A stretch of DNA of 64,000 bases. Source: Niebla homalea. Its lineage: Eukaryota; Ascomycota; Lecanoromycetes; Lecanorales; Ramalinaceae. The stretch spans positions 806,001 to 870,000 of the forward strand of contig JAHGAU010000002.1 of NCBI GenBank assembly GCA_019925105.1. The letters run 5' to 3'. This document shows, piece after piece, positions 36,801-47,937 of this stretch. A model generated the notes under the pieces. The model saw nothing but the letters and a program-made list of their open reading frames with translations. It did no database searches and was not told the DNA's origin. The first letter of the stretch is position 1, and the number at the start of each line of letters is the position of its first letter. A program made the position numbers and the translations under genes.

Positions 36801-38673
36801 GAGACAAGGCTTAGAGGATTCCATGGACAACGATCACCCAGATCCTGCTTCGCCGCCCGGTCATGACCGGTCTAACGAGCGTTGGATGCCGCATGGTGAT
36901 GGTGATGATCATAGATCTCGCACGAGAGTTGACGAGAGCGATGGCAGCACTACGCCAACGGATAGGATCAGAGCCAGGAGTAGCATTCGTCACAAGTCTA
37001 GCGCAATCAATTTACTCAACAGGCGTGATACTTCCAAGACACCTGCTGAGATAGGCACAGACGTTGCGAACGCAACTGGCAGGATCCACGGTCCAGTCCA
37101 TGGCGAGAACGCTGACTCCCTCGTGGCAGCAGACGCAGACACACATAACAGAGGAGCCGAGCTTTCATCTTCAAATGATGGCGGGCACTCCTACGAGGGC
37201 AATGACCCTTCGGTAATCAAGCTCCTGGACTCGCTGGCCTCGGAAAACTATCCTCGTGACATCATTGACTTCGGCCCTATGGTCACTCCAGCTAAGAAAC
37301 ACCGCACAATGAAAAGAGCGGATGCGACAAATAACGAACCAAGTTGGAGACCACAGGGTGTCCTAATTGCAACATTCGGAGAGCATACAGGCCGGATCAA
37401 AAGAGTTGTACCCTCACCTGATCACGCTTTCTTCATCTCCGGATCCGAAGACGGCACTGTCAGAGTCTGGGATACATTTAGGTTGGAGAAAAATCTGGCT
37501 CATCGTTCACGGCAAACACTCACACACCATGACGGAGCTGCAATCACAGCCTTATGCTTCGTTGAAAATACCCACACATTTGTCAGTGCAGCCACAGATG
37601 GTACTATCAGAGCAATCAAAATCGATTACAGTTTGGAAAAGGCAGCTCCCAAGTACGGCAGGCAGCGAACAATGCGGAATCACCAATTGCCCAGTTCAGA
37701 GTACGCAGTGTGGCTTGAGCATACCAAGACAGAAAGCGCATCGATTCTTTTCATGGCTACCAACACCTCAAGGATAATAGCCCTTGACCTTAAGAACATG
37801 ACAGAGCTATATGTGCTTCTTAATCCGTTGCATCATGGCACACCGACGTGCTTTTGCATTGATCACAACCAAGGATGGCTGGTTGTCGGCACATCACATG
37901 GCATTCTTGATCTATGGGACTTGCGCTTCACCTTAAGAGTCAAAGCGTGGGGCATCGTCGGGGGTATGCCAATTCACCGGTTAGGCCCTTCTCCATTCCA
38001 CCTCCAAGGAGCCAAGGTTTGCCTGACTGGCGGTACGGGTCAATCTGATCTCACAGTCTGGGACCTCGAGAGCGGAGCATGCGTGGAAGTCTTCCGTGGT
38101 GGTGTCACCAGAAGTAGCAGTAAAGACGAGTTGAGACTGTACGAGGCAATCAGAATAGATGATGAGAAGCCAGAGGGTATGTTGGGTCGATATGCAGCCT
38201 CCACTGATCTGAGGCAACACCATCTGGAGCGTCAGGATCAAGGTTTTCGAAGTTTCGCAGCCTGTCCCGATTCATCGGATGACCCGCGAACCAATGTCAA
38301 GGCGGGCTTCTTTCTCATTGGCGGCACCGACAGAAAGTTACGTTGTTGGGACCTTCATTCGGTAACAGATTCAAAAGTCATAAGTGGCCTTGATGCCGAA
38401 GATTCCCAGCCAAAATATGCAACGACTCATCCAACTACCACTCTGACGATGCATACAGAACGTTTACCACAGTCTAGCTCCCAGAATCCGGACACCCCAG
38501 GGAAGGTGAAGAGAAGCACTGGCAAGCAACCACGGAATAGCGTGATTAGCCTGCAGCAACAATCTTTGTTAAGGAGTCACTTGGATGAAATCACGGATGT
38601 TTGTGTACTAGAGGCCCCGATCAGAATGACAGTGAGTGCTGATCGGATGGGCTGTATCTATGTCTTCCAATAA
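33858..38673 (+). CDS. VPS15: Serine/threonine protein kinase VPS15 (PI3-kinase regulatory subunit)
   Basis: Three exons: 33858-34071, 34128-34248, 34296-38673; 1570 aa. It activates and anchors the class III phosphatidylinositol 3-kinase Vps34 on endosomal and autophagic membranes. The N-terminus MGQALS is a myristoylation signal. The atypical kinase domain (about 25-310) has the nucleotide-binding Lys in VVVKLV, HGDIKTENVL in the catalytic loop, and DYSASYKPAY in place of DFG, with RRTCYLAPERF, all typical of Vps15. HEAT-type helical repeats fill about 380-700, then a charged disordered linker. The C-terminal third is a WD40 propeller (e.g. ISGSEDGTVRVWD near 1155; GGTDRKLRCWD near 1460). 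Introns are 56 and 47 nt and restore KAIRSERDRLVDVPNALGYQ and YDRLSTRPFLEHIEKKW. Confidence 0.96.
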
Positions 38674-39030
38674 CCTCGAATGCGGTCAACTTGCCTCAAC
38701 AATGCCTGATTGTTGAACAAGAGCATTTGCTAGAGCCGAATAGCAAGCACTTGTGGATAGTCTAAATCCACAAGGACACGGCTTCCGGTCCTTAGTCCTG
38801 AGCATGAACTAAATCCCAAGTGCATCGATGGCTGAGGGTTTGTCCAACAGAGGCACATTGCGTACGTTATTCGCTCACGCAGTCTCTGCAAGGTCATGCA
38901 GAATACGTCTTACTCCAAGGATCCCTTGAATTGAAAGCGGTCGTAAGGCGGCCGGCTAGAGCTGTTGGACTGTGACTCCCCCGGCACACTGAGGGCTAGT
39001 CTGAGAACCGAGTTTTCCTTTTTTCCCCCA
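38674..39030. other. Convergent intergenic region
   Basis: 3' untranslated regions of VPS15 and the RNase III-like gene. No coding signal. Confidence 0.4.
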
Positions 39031-39665
39031 TTAGATCTTGCGGACTAATCTAGGCATCAAGCCCAGCCTGTGTAAGATGGCTGGTACGGAGCGCATGCCG
39101 CCGTCCAGATAGACTGCGCCAAAGACTGCCTCTACAGTGCCAGCCATTGTTTCGGTCGAGGTATGACTGTCTTCAGTGTCCTTTGGGTTGCGCTGGAGCA
39201 GACGAGACAATCCAGTGTCTTGGCCAATTCGGGCCAGGTTCTGGTTGGACCCCCTATCTGAGACAATTCTAGACAGCCTTTCTACATTTCAGAGCAAGAA
39301 AGATATCATGTGAGCTAGAATGCCAATTAAGGGGTTCAAGATTTCCAAAGGATTGCTAACATACCTGGGCTGGCGTGATCCGAACCCCCAAACCAATTCT
39401 CAATGAGGGCCAGCTTCAAGGCAGTATCTCCGACCAAAGCAAGTCTCTTGTTTCCGTAACGGAGTTGCCTCAGGTTATGATTTGTACCATACTGTTGTGA
39501 GCTAGCACCATCGTTGACTTCATCAGACTGTATAACTGCGCCCTGAGCCTGAAGTGCTTCCCACGCCAGCCGAGCATCCTTGAATTTATATCCAATTATC
39601 TTTTCCAACGAAAAGACAGTATGAGTCATTCCACTCATTCCCTTCAGGCTGGGCTTTAGAGCCAT
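39031..39665 (-). CDS. RNase III-fold protein, probably catalytically inactive
   Basis: Two exons, 39665-39365 and 39281-39031, 183 aa. Both halves of the RNase III domain are recognisable: KIIGYKFKDARLAWEALQA at the start, the signature-like NKRLALVGDTALKLALIENW, LARIGQDTGL after the intron, and TMAGTVEAVFGAVYLDGG near the end. Compared with the usual NERLEFLGD and D-T-V-E, two of the four metal-binding acids are replaced (Glu41 by Ala, Asp114 by Gly in E. coli numbering), and Glu38 is Lys; Asp45 and Glu117 remain. There is no double-stranded-RNA-binding domain and no obvious mitochondrial presequence. It may be a structural RNA-binding protein like the RNase III-related mitoribosomal proteins, but the role is unknown. 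The 83-nt intron is GTATGT...TGTAG. Confidence 0.82.
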
Positions 39666-39982
39666 GTCGACTACAGGATGTTCCCATGAACCCTCATCCT
39701 GTGATACCCCAAAACCTCAAAGGGAGACAAGATGTTGGACCGAGGGACCATCATAAATTTGTCAAATTGGAAATCCAATTCCTATTCTGGTTAGCATCAA
39801 ACCGGCGCCATCAAAACCCGCCTGCCCACCTCCCGCAACCGCAGATGTACGAGTAGGTACAACAGTAAACTTTTACAACTTTTTGCGGAAGGGAAGATGC
39901 ACCCCTGCAAATGATTCAGTCGTCCTAAGCCTCTCCTCATTCATCATCCGGTCTATCCTATTTCCATGGTTTGTGCGCAACG
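39666..39982. promoter_or_regulatory. Shared divergent promoter region
   Basis: 317 bp between the RNase III-like gene and the U2A' gene, transcribed away from each other. No definite motif. Confidence 0.35.
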
Positions 39983-41182
39983 ATGCGTCTCACGGCCGAG
40001 CTGATCCAGAACTCCCTCTCCTACCTCAACCCACTCAAAGACCGCGAACTAGATCTCAGAGGTGCGTTACGCTGAAAAGAGCAGATGCTACACTTTTTGA
40101 GCTGCGAGCAACGTTGATATCAATTCGCGCCACGAATAGGCCACAGAATTCCTGCCATCGAGAATCTGGGTGTTGCAAAGGTATGTTTCCCAACAACCTC
40201 TCCGCCTCCCCCCCTCCCTCTCCTCTTCCTGCCCATTCCTTCCTCCTACCCTCCAATGGCTTGCCCACAATGCTGAGGTATCGTTTCCCAAAAAGAAAAT
40301 GGGGCTCCACAGCTGAAATCAAGATCGCCCCAACCTGTAGGACCAGTCCGACGCCATCGACTTCACCGACAATGACATCGCCTCCCTCAGCAACTTCCCC
40401 CTCTGCCCCCGGCTGCGCTGCCTCCTCTTGGCGCGCAACCGGGCCAACAGCATCCAACCCACCCTAGCCAACTCTCTCCCCAACCTTGAGACCCTCATTC
40501 TGACGGCGAACAACTTCGCCGAGCTGGCAGATCTCGACCCGCTGAGGCACTTCCAGCGACTGGCGCATCTGAGCTTGATGGAGAATCCCGTGGCGAGGAA
40601 TGAGGTATCTCCCTCCCTTTCCTCTCTCTAGCATTATCCTCTCCCTTTCTGTCCTGTCTTCTTCGGGTCGCTGGGATGGAAACCCCCCGCCTCCCCCCTC
40701 CCCCCTCCCCCCTCCCCCCGCAAACCAAATACAGGAGATTGAACTTGGGGGTGCTGACACTCGCGACTGGGTCCTTGCACGAACCACAGCACTACAGGCA
40801 CTGGATCATATGGCGCCTGCCCACCGTCCATTTCCTCGACTACCGGCGCGTCAAGCAGGCCGAGCGCGACAAGGCCGCGGAGCTCTTCGGCACCCCCGGG
40901 GAGCCCTCGGCGCTGACCTCGAAGATCTTGGGCGTCAAGTCGCGCACCTTCGATGTACCCCCCTCCTCCTCCTCCTCCTCCTCCTCCGCTCCCGGTGTGG
41001 TCAATGGCGAGCTGTCGGCGGCGACGGATAAAGTGTCGAGGGTCAAGTTGACGGAGAAGGAGAAGAAGCGGGTGGAGGGGCTGATCAGGAATGCGAAGGA
41101 TCTGCAGGAGATTACGAGGTTGGAGAAGGAACTGAATGAGGGGAGGATACCGGGGCCGGGGCTGGATGCGATGGAGGCGTGA
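39983..41182 (+). CDS. LEA1: U2 small nuclear ribonucleoprotein A' (Lea1)
   Basis: Four exons: 39983-40061, 40140-40180, 40341-40604, 40790-41182; 258 aa, the length of human U2A'. It binds U2 snRNA stem-loop IV together with the B'' protein in the spliceosome. The N-terminus MRLTAELIQNSLSYLNPLKD and ELDLRGHRIPAIENLGVAKD are diagnostic, followed by leucine-rich repeats (DAIDFTDNDIASLSNFP, LRCLLLARNRANSI, NLETLILTANNFAEL) and the capping motif HYRHWIIWRLPTVHFLDYRR. The C-terminal third is charged and helical, with an insert of about ten Ser from a CCT repeat at 40964-40989. Introns 2 and 3 (160 and 185 nt) are long for this window; intron 3 carries a remarkable C-tract. Confidence 0.94.
40691..40720. 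repeat. CTCCCCC tandem repeat in U2A' intron 3
   Basis: About four CTCCCCC(C) units. The minus strand therefore has four runs of six or so G separated by GA, a pattern able to form a G-quadruplex. Lies 70-100 nt before the acceptor at 40789. Confidence 0.8.
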
Positions 41183-41583
41183 TGGCAGGCGTACCCTAGG
41201 AACCTGTGAAAATGATTGGGAGGGAAGCTTGAGTAAAGGTCCAATTTTGAGCTTCGTGCTCAGAGCATCTGTATTGTGGCACAGGCAAGATCTTCAATAC
41301 CCTATATTCGAAAAAATGACATGCTTCACATCAGCTTTACCAAGATGTTGTTTGCCCAAACCTTGCTTCATATGCTCCTGCACAGGCTCTGCCGTCGTCT
41401 GTCACGACCTCTATCCCTTCTAGCGTCACCTCCAGTCGCTCTGCAGACCAGATAAGCCTGACCATTGGCCAAGCAGTGGCGCCCTGGTAGGCTTCTATAT
41501 TATACAGGGTCATCATTGCCTAACCTCTAGTAGCCCTCTCGTTTCCATCCCTGTGCCCACCTCGTCTCGTACACCTGGCTTCT
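41183..41583. other. Convergent intergenic region
   Basis: 3' untranslated regions of U2A' and PAT1. No coding signal. Confidence 0.4.
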
Positions 41584-44271
41584 TCATCCATCAAGCAAGT
41601 CCACATCAAGGCCAATGGCTTGCATGAAGAGGTTAACGTTGCCTCTCTTTCGGAGAGCCATCTCCGGAGGCAACGTCTTGGCTTGTTGCACAGTATCCAT
41701 GACACGATCCCTGGACACCTAAGTCAGCATTCTCGCTCACAGGATTTTCATTTCGGGAGAATTACTTCACAGCCAACACCAACCGCTGCTGCTGCTCAGG
41801 ATTTGCTCCTGTGCCCATCGTTGCCAGGAACTGCCACGCATATACGTCTTTTCCAGCGTTGATGGACGCCGGGAAGATCCCCGCAAGCAACGGCTCCACC
41901 GTGTCAAAGAGCAGGTTGTACATGTCGAGCCAAGCTGCCCATTCGCTTTTGCTGGTGGCTTCAGCCTTGTGGATGATCTCCGCTTGACTGAGCAGCATGG
42001 TCAGGATCTCCAACCCCACCTGGCTACGCACAATGGCGGGAACGTTGACTCGGTCCATGACCAGGCTGACAAGGCCAATGATGGTGCTCAGTGGGGCCTC
42101 AGTGACGTAGGAGAAAAGGCTGGGCATTACCGCGTGGAGGAAGAGGTCCACCTGTTCTCGCGCGATGCCGCGGGACTGGGAAGCAGCGAGCTGTGGCTGA
42201 GCATAGCGAACCACGTCCAGGGTGTCGAGTTTTACCATGATGATTGTAAGGATCGTGAGTCGCTGCTGGGACTCGATGTGTGCCCAGATCCTTGGAACTG
42301 CTTTCTTACCTTTGGGATAGGATAGGAAAGCAATGAACGGATGCATCGTAGTAGACTCCGCTATGATGGGTTCCCAAACCTTGAGATCCAGCCATAGTCG
42401 TTCATTAAGCATTTGGAAGTGCTGACGCCATTCTTGATAGGCCGCGTCGAATAAAGATGGGTCTTGGTCACTCCTGGGCTGCTGAGGTACCCGGCGGTCG
42501 TGATCCTCCAGTTTCATAAGGGAGGTATAGACCGCTTCAATGTTCTTCAAGATTGCTTTTCGGTCTGTCGTGCTCAAAGCGGCTTGGGGCAGCTTTTCGC
42601 CTCCTTTCAGATTGAGTAACGGCTTGGGCGTTTTTGCATTGCTGAATGAAATCTTTCCAAGGCTGCCTTCAATGACAAGTTGCTTGTTTTTCGGTTTGGC
42701 CTTTGCAGCTTCCACGGCTCTTTGGACCTGCTGCTGCATGCGATGCATGTGATTATCACCTCGATTATGCCTGCGATTCATTCCACCATGACGACCACCT
42801 GTCTGGAACAGATAGGTTTGCGCAAAGTTACTCAGGGGTTGATGTGGATTCTGCCGCGGTCGGTGTTCGATCTGATTATATACTTGGTAATAAAAGTCCT
42901 CGGCAAGGGAGACATCAGGATCAGGCTCATTGACATTGCCTGTAGCGGTCATGAGCTGCTGCAGCTGTATTCGGGTGATGAAATTCTTGTCTTGTGGGGT
43001 CATGAGGCCATTGCCTTTGGAAAGTAGATAGATCTTGTGGTTCCTTTTCGCTCTTGTCGCTTCTGCTGCCATGATAGCTTCTCGCTGCTCGTTTGATAAG
43101 GCCGCGAGCTGTGAGGGATGCGTTATGATGGGCAAAGGACCCGGAGCGCCTGGGTGACCGCTCATTGAAGGATTTTGAAGTTGATGGCCGGGATCGGGAC
43201 GGTACATCTGACCTTGATCCAGTTGCTCGGAATGTCGCTTGGGATTTTGCAATATTTGTCGAGGGGCCTGCGATGTATGATGCTGAGGTGTTTGCTGAGC
43301 ATCAAAAGGCTGAGCACGTTGAAGTATCTGAGGTATTTGATTTGACTGTGAAGCGATGTTTCCTTGAGCAGGTAATTCGATACGCGACTCTGGCGGTCGG
43401 CGTTCCGCATGATGGCTGGACTGCGGCATAATCCCTGGGTGGCTAGAGTTTGGAGCTCTTGACTGTGCATAAGAGGCTTGCTCGTATTGAGGCACTGGAT
43501 ACCTGTGAGCAGGTGGCTCGGCGACTTCAGGCTCTGCTTGTGTTCGAGAAGATTGAGATTGCGAATGGGATTGAGTATGGGTTTGAGGGGGATGGAAGCG
43601 GGCCTCCTGCGCTGGTCCAGGAGTTGGCTTCTTCGGCTGGGCTCTCATAGCTGCTTCGACCTCTTCCAAACTCATCATTTTCTTCTGCGAGGCTGTGGAA
43701 GAGCTCTGGGATGGAAATGCAACCGAAGGCATTGGAGTCTGTGACAGTGAGGCCGGGCTCGTTCCCCAGAGACTGGGATCGACCTGTAGGTCTGGTATAT
43801 GGCTTCCGGTCCTGTATGCCTCGTACCCTGTCCTGTAGGATTTGGGAGCAGCTGAGGCCGGAGCTGTGTTCAGAGAGGACGGAAGGCCTTGATTCCTCTG
43901 GAAGCGCATGCCCTCCTCGTCCAATGCATTACTGACATTGTTCGTGCTGCCAAAGAAATCAAAGTCCTTGCCCGGAGGCTGACCGATTCCACCAGCACCG
44001 CCGCCGCCACCGCCGCCGCCGCCGAAAGTGTCATCATTCAGATCATCGTCTGCCTCATCCAGCTGATCGCCCAAGCCATCGTAGGTATCTTCAAAGTCAA
44101 TACTGTCGCAGAGACTCAGCGACAAGCTTTTGAGTATGAGATCAGGGTTCGGTGTTCTTACCCATCGTCCTCATCGTAACCCCGATCTTGAGAAATACTG
44201 GCGAACGCATCTTGAGGGACGCCAAAGCCTGGAGCTTGAGTCGGATGACTGTTGCCACGAAGAGATGACAT
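41584..44271 (-). CDS. PAT1: mRNA decay factor PAT1
   Basis: Three exons: 44271-44162, 44102-41766, 41710-41584; 857 aa. Pat1 bridges deadenylated mRNA bound by Lsm1-7 to the decapping machinery in P-bodies and represses translation. The N-terminus has QAPGFGVPQDAF and the acidic GIDFEDTYDGLGDQLDE, followed by a Gly run (9 Gly) and KDFDFFGSTNNVSNALDEEG. Residues about 120-390 are Gln/Pro/Ser-rich and disordered. The C-terminal half is the helical PAT1 domain, ending KDRVMDTVQQAKTLPPEMAL and LFMQAIGLDVDLLDG after the last 55-nt intron. The frame has no ATG before 44271, so the MSFFGFD-type start known from orthologues is not seen; the N-terminus may be slightly shorter or use an unseen exon. 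Confidence 0.92.
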
Positions 44272-44988
44272 ATCTGAGCTCACCCGATGATGTATGGGAT
44301 ATGTCCTCTTGGGAAGTTGATCGGGTGACGAAGCTGCAGGGGCAATCTTTTTGCTTCTGAGGATCAATCACATCTAGTTTGTTCCCAAAATTCTACGTTC
44401 TCGCCAAGGATCCGCGAGGTGTGTATTTTAGTCTTCAGGTAGATTTAAAGTGATGACCTCTGCGGCATGCCAAAATATCCACCCTAGTATCGCGCATTCG
44501 CGCAGCACCAGCAGGGAAGGTCCGGGGGTGCCCTTACCTAAAACAGCCGCCTTAGCGCGTCTGTTATCGATTGTTAGGTGGCTACTGCCCGTTTCAGGGT
44601 CATTTGGAGATTCGTGGCCCCTCGGGCCTAGACAATTTTCCCGGTGACGAAGCCCCTTGCGCAAGTCTGCTGTACCCTGTGCTGTACCTTACTTTCTCAA
44701 TAGCAGATATTCAATGAATTAAGCTCGCACAATTAGCAAGGCAGCACACCAGCCTCCAGGATTCTGTGTAGCATTGCATAATTAGGTTGGGAGCGCAGGT
44801 CGTGGGCCCGTCGTACATCTGCTGGACAACATTCTTCTTTATTCCCAAAGCTGTCGTCTTCTCAAGAAAACACAACATCTAGCTCTCTTCGCCTCCGAGG
44901 CAATACTAGGACAAAAGAAAGCGATTCGTCACTGCCTCAGCAAATTGATAGTCCAAACGCGTCGCCTTCGGGCGAGCATTTGACTAAG
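44272..44988. promoter_or_regulatory. Divergent promoter region, PAT1 / mannosyltransferase
   Basis: 717 bp between divergent genes. No coding signal. An unspliced leader is likely on each side; no specific site recognised. Confidence 0.35.
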
Positions 44989-46422
44989 ATGGCTGGGGGC
45001 AATGCGAGGATTATCCGCTATGTCCTCTTTGCTCTCTTCGTGAGCATTTCCTACCCATCAATTGATCTATACCTGCTGACTGGTCACGAGGCCATTCTAC
45101 TGATATACTATATATCATCCTCTTCGATACCGAAACCGCAGATACCCACGAGCTCCGATTTTGCGAAATGGAAGGGGAGGAAGGATGCAAACAAGGCTGC
45201 TGCTGGGAAATCCGACCCTGTGATTGCCCCGAGTGGCAAGCAAGGGGATAGCGACGAGATGGGCACAATCGTGTCTACTGCGTCTAACACCTCATCCCTG
45301 AGCGACGCTCCTTTTCCCGATGCTGTTCTCCCCGCCGAGGGAAAGATGAACGCTACTTTTGTGACGCTTGCACGGAACTCAGACCTGTGGGACATCATTG
45401 AGTCTATACGACAGATTGAGGACAGGTTCAATAGGCACTACCATTACGATTGGGTTTTTCTCAACGACAAGGATTTCGACGAGAACTTCATAAAGCTCAC
45501 CACCGCTCTCATTTCCGGCCGAGCACGGTATGGCAAGGTGTCCAAGGATCATTGGTCATTCCCTGAGTGGATAGATCAGGAAAAAGCCCAAAAGGTTCGC
45601 GAGGATATGGCGCAGCGAAAGATCATCTACGGCGACTCAACCAGCTACCGGCACATGTGCCGATTCGAGTCTGGCTTTTTTTTCCGTCAGCCTCTGCTCA
45701 TGGAATATGAGTGGTACTGGAGAGTGGAGCCAAGCATCAAACTCTTTTGCGATGTCGGCTTCGATCCGTTCAGGTATATGGCCGAGCACAAAAAACTCTA
45801 CAGCTTCGTCCTCAGTCTGTACGAATACGTGGAGACTATTCCCACCATATGGGACAGCACCAAGAAATTCATGAAGCAGCATCCGGAGCATATCGCCAAG
45901 CACAACGCACTGGACTGGTTAAGTGATGATGATGGTGAAAGCTACAACCATTGCCATTTTGTGAGTATCTTCATCTGCCATAGCCAGAAGTCTCCTTGCT
46001 TATGCCCCGTGCCAGTGGTCGAATTTCGAAATCGGAAACCTCAACTGGCTGCGATCACCAGCATATCTGGATTTCTTCGAAGCCTTAGACAAAGATGGCG
46101 GTTTCTTTTACGAAAGATGGGGGGACGCTCCGGTACATTCAATTGCAGCAGGCCTGCTCCTCAACAGAGACCAGATCCACTTCTTCGAGGACATTGGCTA
46201 TTGGCATGTTCCCTTCACGCATTGCCCGACGAATGAGAAGAAGCGACTCGACCTGAAATGCTCCTGTAATCCGACCGACAACTTTGACTGGAAAGGATAT
46301 TCATGTGAGTAACGCTTCTCGTTTTTGACCGGCTCCTGCTGATTGCTTGTCCAGGTACGAATCGGTGGTTTGACCTGAACAAAATGCAACGACCGGAGGG
46401 CTACCGAGATCAGCAAGATTGA
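44989..46422 (+). CDS. GT15 alpha-1,2-mannosyltransferase (KRE2/MNT1/KTR family)
   Basis: Four exons: 44989-45039, 45091-45960, 46016-46304, 46355-46422; 425 aa. Type II Golgi membrane protein that adds alpha-1,2-mannose from GDP-mannose to O- and N-linked glycans of cell-wall proteins. Splicing of the first 51-nt intron gives the anchor [20 protein letters not shown]. The catalytic domain starts around [20 protein letters not shown] and holds [67 protein letters not shown] and HCPTN, all GT15 hallmarks. It ends in [16 protein letters not shown]. The first intron is a multiple of three without a stop, so it is invisible as an interruption; removing it joins two halves of a normal membrane anchor. 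Which KTR paralogue it is cannot be told. Confidence 0.94.
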
Positions 46423-46621
46423 TCGATGATAGTTTCATTTCATGGCGCTTCAATTTTTGTTATACCCGGCTCGGTGCATTATCGGTGGCGTTGATACCAA
46501 CTGATGGAGCGCATTGCACGCTCGATTCCATCTGAGGGCTTGGTATGGTGAGTTTGTAACAACGTTTGATAGCAAGCAACCTCTACGACGGCAGTCTGTA
46601 GGGGTAAAAGCACGACAGCGC

Positions 46622-47479
46622 TCATTGGAATTCGCCGAATTCGCCATCATCGAACCCAAGATCTCTCGCATCTGCCTTGCCTGGGCTGATCCCTCGACTC
46701 CGTCGCTTCTCCGCCCTGGACTCCGGAGCGCTTGGCGGCGGCGCCAACACGGGGATCCCGCTGCCACCGCCCTGGTCGCTATTCGCAGTAAGAGGAGACT
46801 TGATGGAGAAGAGAGCGTCTGTGGCTGACTGCTGATGACTTCCGAAACCATCTTTATCATCGACCTGGCCATCTCTCCGCCGGCCCTTCCTGCCAATATC
46901 GATCTTGATGGTCTCCCCCTCCTTGAGGCTCCAGTCCTTTTTCTGCTCCGCATCTGCTGCTTTGCCCGCCTTCGTGCCGGCCTTACTTGCCGCCCCTTGC
47001 TGCACTTCGCCGTCAAATCCCAGCACCTTCCGGCATTCTTGCAAGCAGATCCCAAAATCAATGGCATCGCTCCTCTCCTCAAACCCTACCCCCAGCGTCG
47101 CTTTCCGCCCTCCATCGCCAGTCACCCTTAGCGCAAAGAAGCGCGAGCTGTCGATAGCGGGCTCGACAACCTTTGCATCTGTGTATGGCGCCCCTGCAAA
47201 TAGCTCCCCCGTACTGGGATCTTCCAATAATATTTCTGCTGAGATCTTCTCAGAGCTGTTGGGAGGCGATGAAGGATGGGGAGGAATGGAGGTCTCCAGT
47301 ACGCGTATTCGGGCGGTGAAGATCTGGCGGGAGTTGTTATTGTCGGTCCAGCTGGCCGCGAGGTAGCCCTTGTTGGAGGTCAGGGGCGGGATGGAGTAGA
47401 CGTGGACTTTGCCGCAAAGGAAGAGGATGCGTTGGATTGCATCAGAAGGGAGGGGGGAGGTGGTGTTTGTTGAAGCCAT
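46622..47479 (-). CDS. NECAP-like adaptin-ear-binding coat protein
   Basis: Single exon, 285 aa. The N-terminal PH-like NECAP domain (about 15-170) shows QRILFLCGKVHVYSIPPLT, GYLAASWTD, ELFAGAPYTDAKVVEPAIDS, SRFFALRVTG and GVGFEERSDAIDFGICLQEC. Animal NECAPs act in clathrin-mediated endocytosis through AP-2. The rest is low-complexity, with a basic patch GRKGRRRDG and Pro/Ser-rich sequence. The C-terminal DLGFDDGEFGEFQ is an acidic-aromatic motif like adaptin-binding peptides. Converges with the mannosyltransferase gene, leaving 199 bp between stops. Confidence 0.9.
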   Translation of the reverse strand: MASTNTTSPLPSDAIQRILFLCGKVHVYSIPPLTSNKGYLAASWTDNNNSRQIFTARIRVLETSIPPHPSSPPNSSEKISAEILLEDPSTGELFAGAPYTDAKVVEPAIDSSRFFALRVTGDGGRKATLGVGFEERSDAIDFGICLQECRKVLGFDGEVQQGAASKAGTKAGKAADAEQKKDWSLKEGETIKIDIGRKGRRRDGQVDDKDGFGSHQQSATDALFSIKSPLTANSDQGGGSGIPVLAPPPSAPESRAEKRRSRGISPGKADARDLGFDDGEFGEFQ

Positions 47480-47937
47480 GATCTCTACGCATTCGTCGTG
47501 AGTGGTACGGGAGAGAGTCCTGAATGAGATCTGTCTCAGCAGCCTTGTACAGATTGTGACGGCCCTTTCAACACTACTGCCTGGCGACTGGTGGCGGGGT
47601 GTTCGCGGGGGGTGGGCTTGGCCTGCTAATGCAGAGGAGGGGCCGAGTCATTCACTTCAGTGAAATCTGAATAAGGAAATCTGAGTGAAAGGATCGAATT
47701 GAAAAAAAATTTAAATATTTTTTTGATTAAATCATTGTCATATTCACTCTGGTCCTTCACACATGGTCTTAAAATTAGCCGTTGGGGGTGCAGAGCTGCG
47801 GCCCCACGTGGACATGCCTCCCGGGAGTGGAAACAAGCGGCGGAGTCATGCGTTCTAAGTCTCCCTTTTCCCTTTGACGAAGTGCCTCTACCATTGGGTC
47901 TGATACTAGGCTTCTATTCTGACTCAGGCACCTTCCG
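47480..47937. promoter_or_regulatory. Divergent promoter region, NECAP-like / GCN3
   Basis: 458 bp between divergent genes. Contains an AT-rich stretch at 47699-47726, a CACGTG palindrome at 47803-47808 and a perfect TGACTCA at 47920-47926, 12 bp before the GCN3 start codon. Confidence 0.45.
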
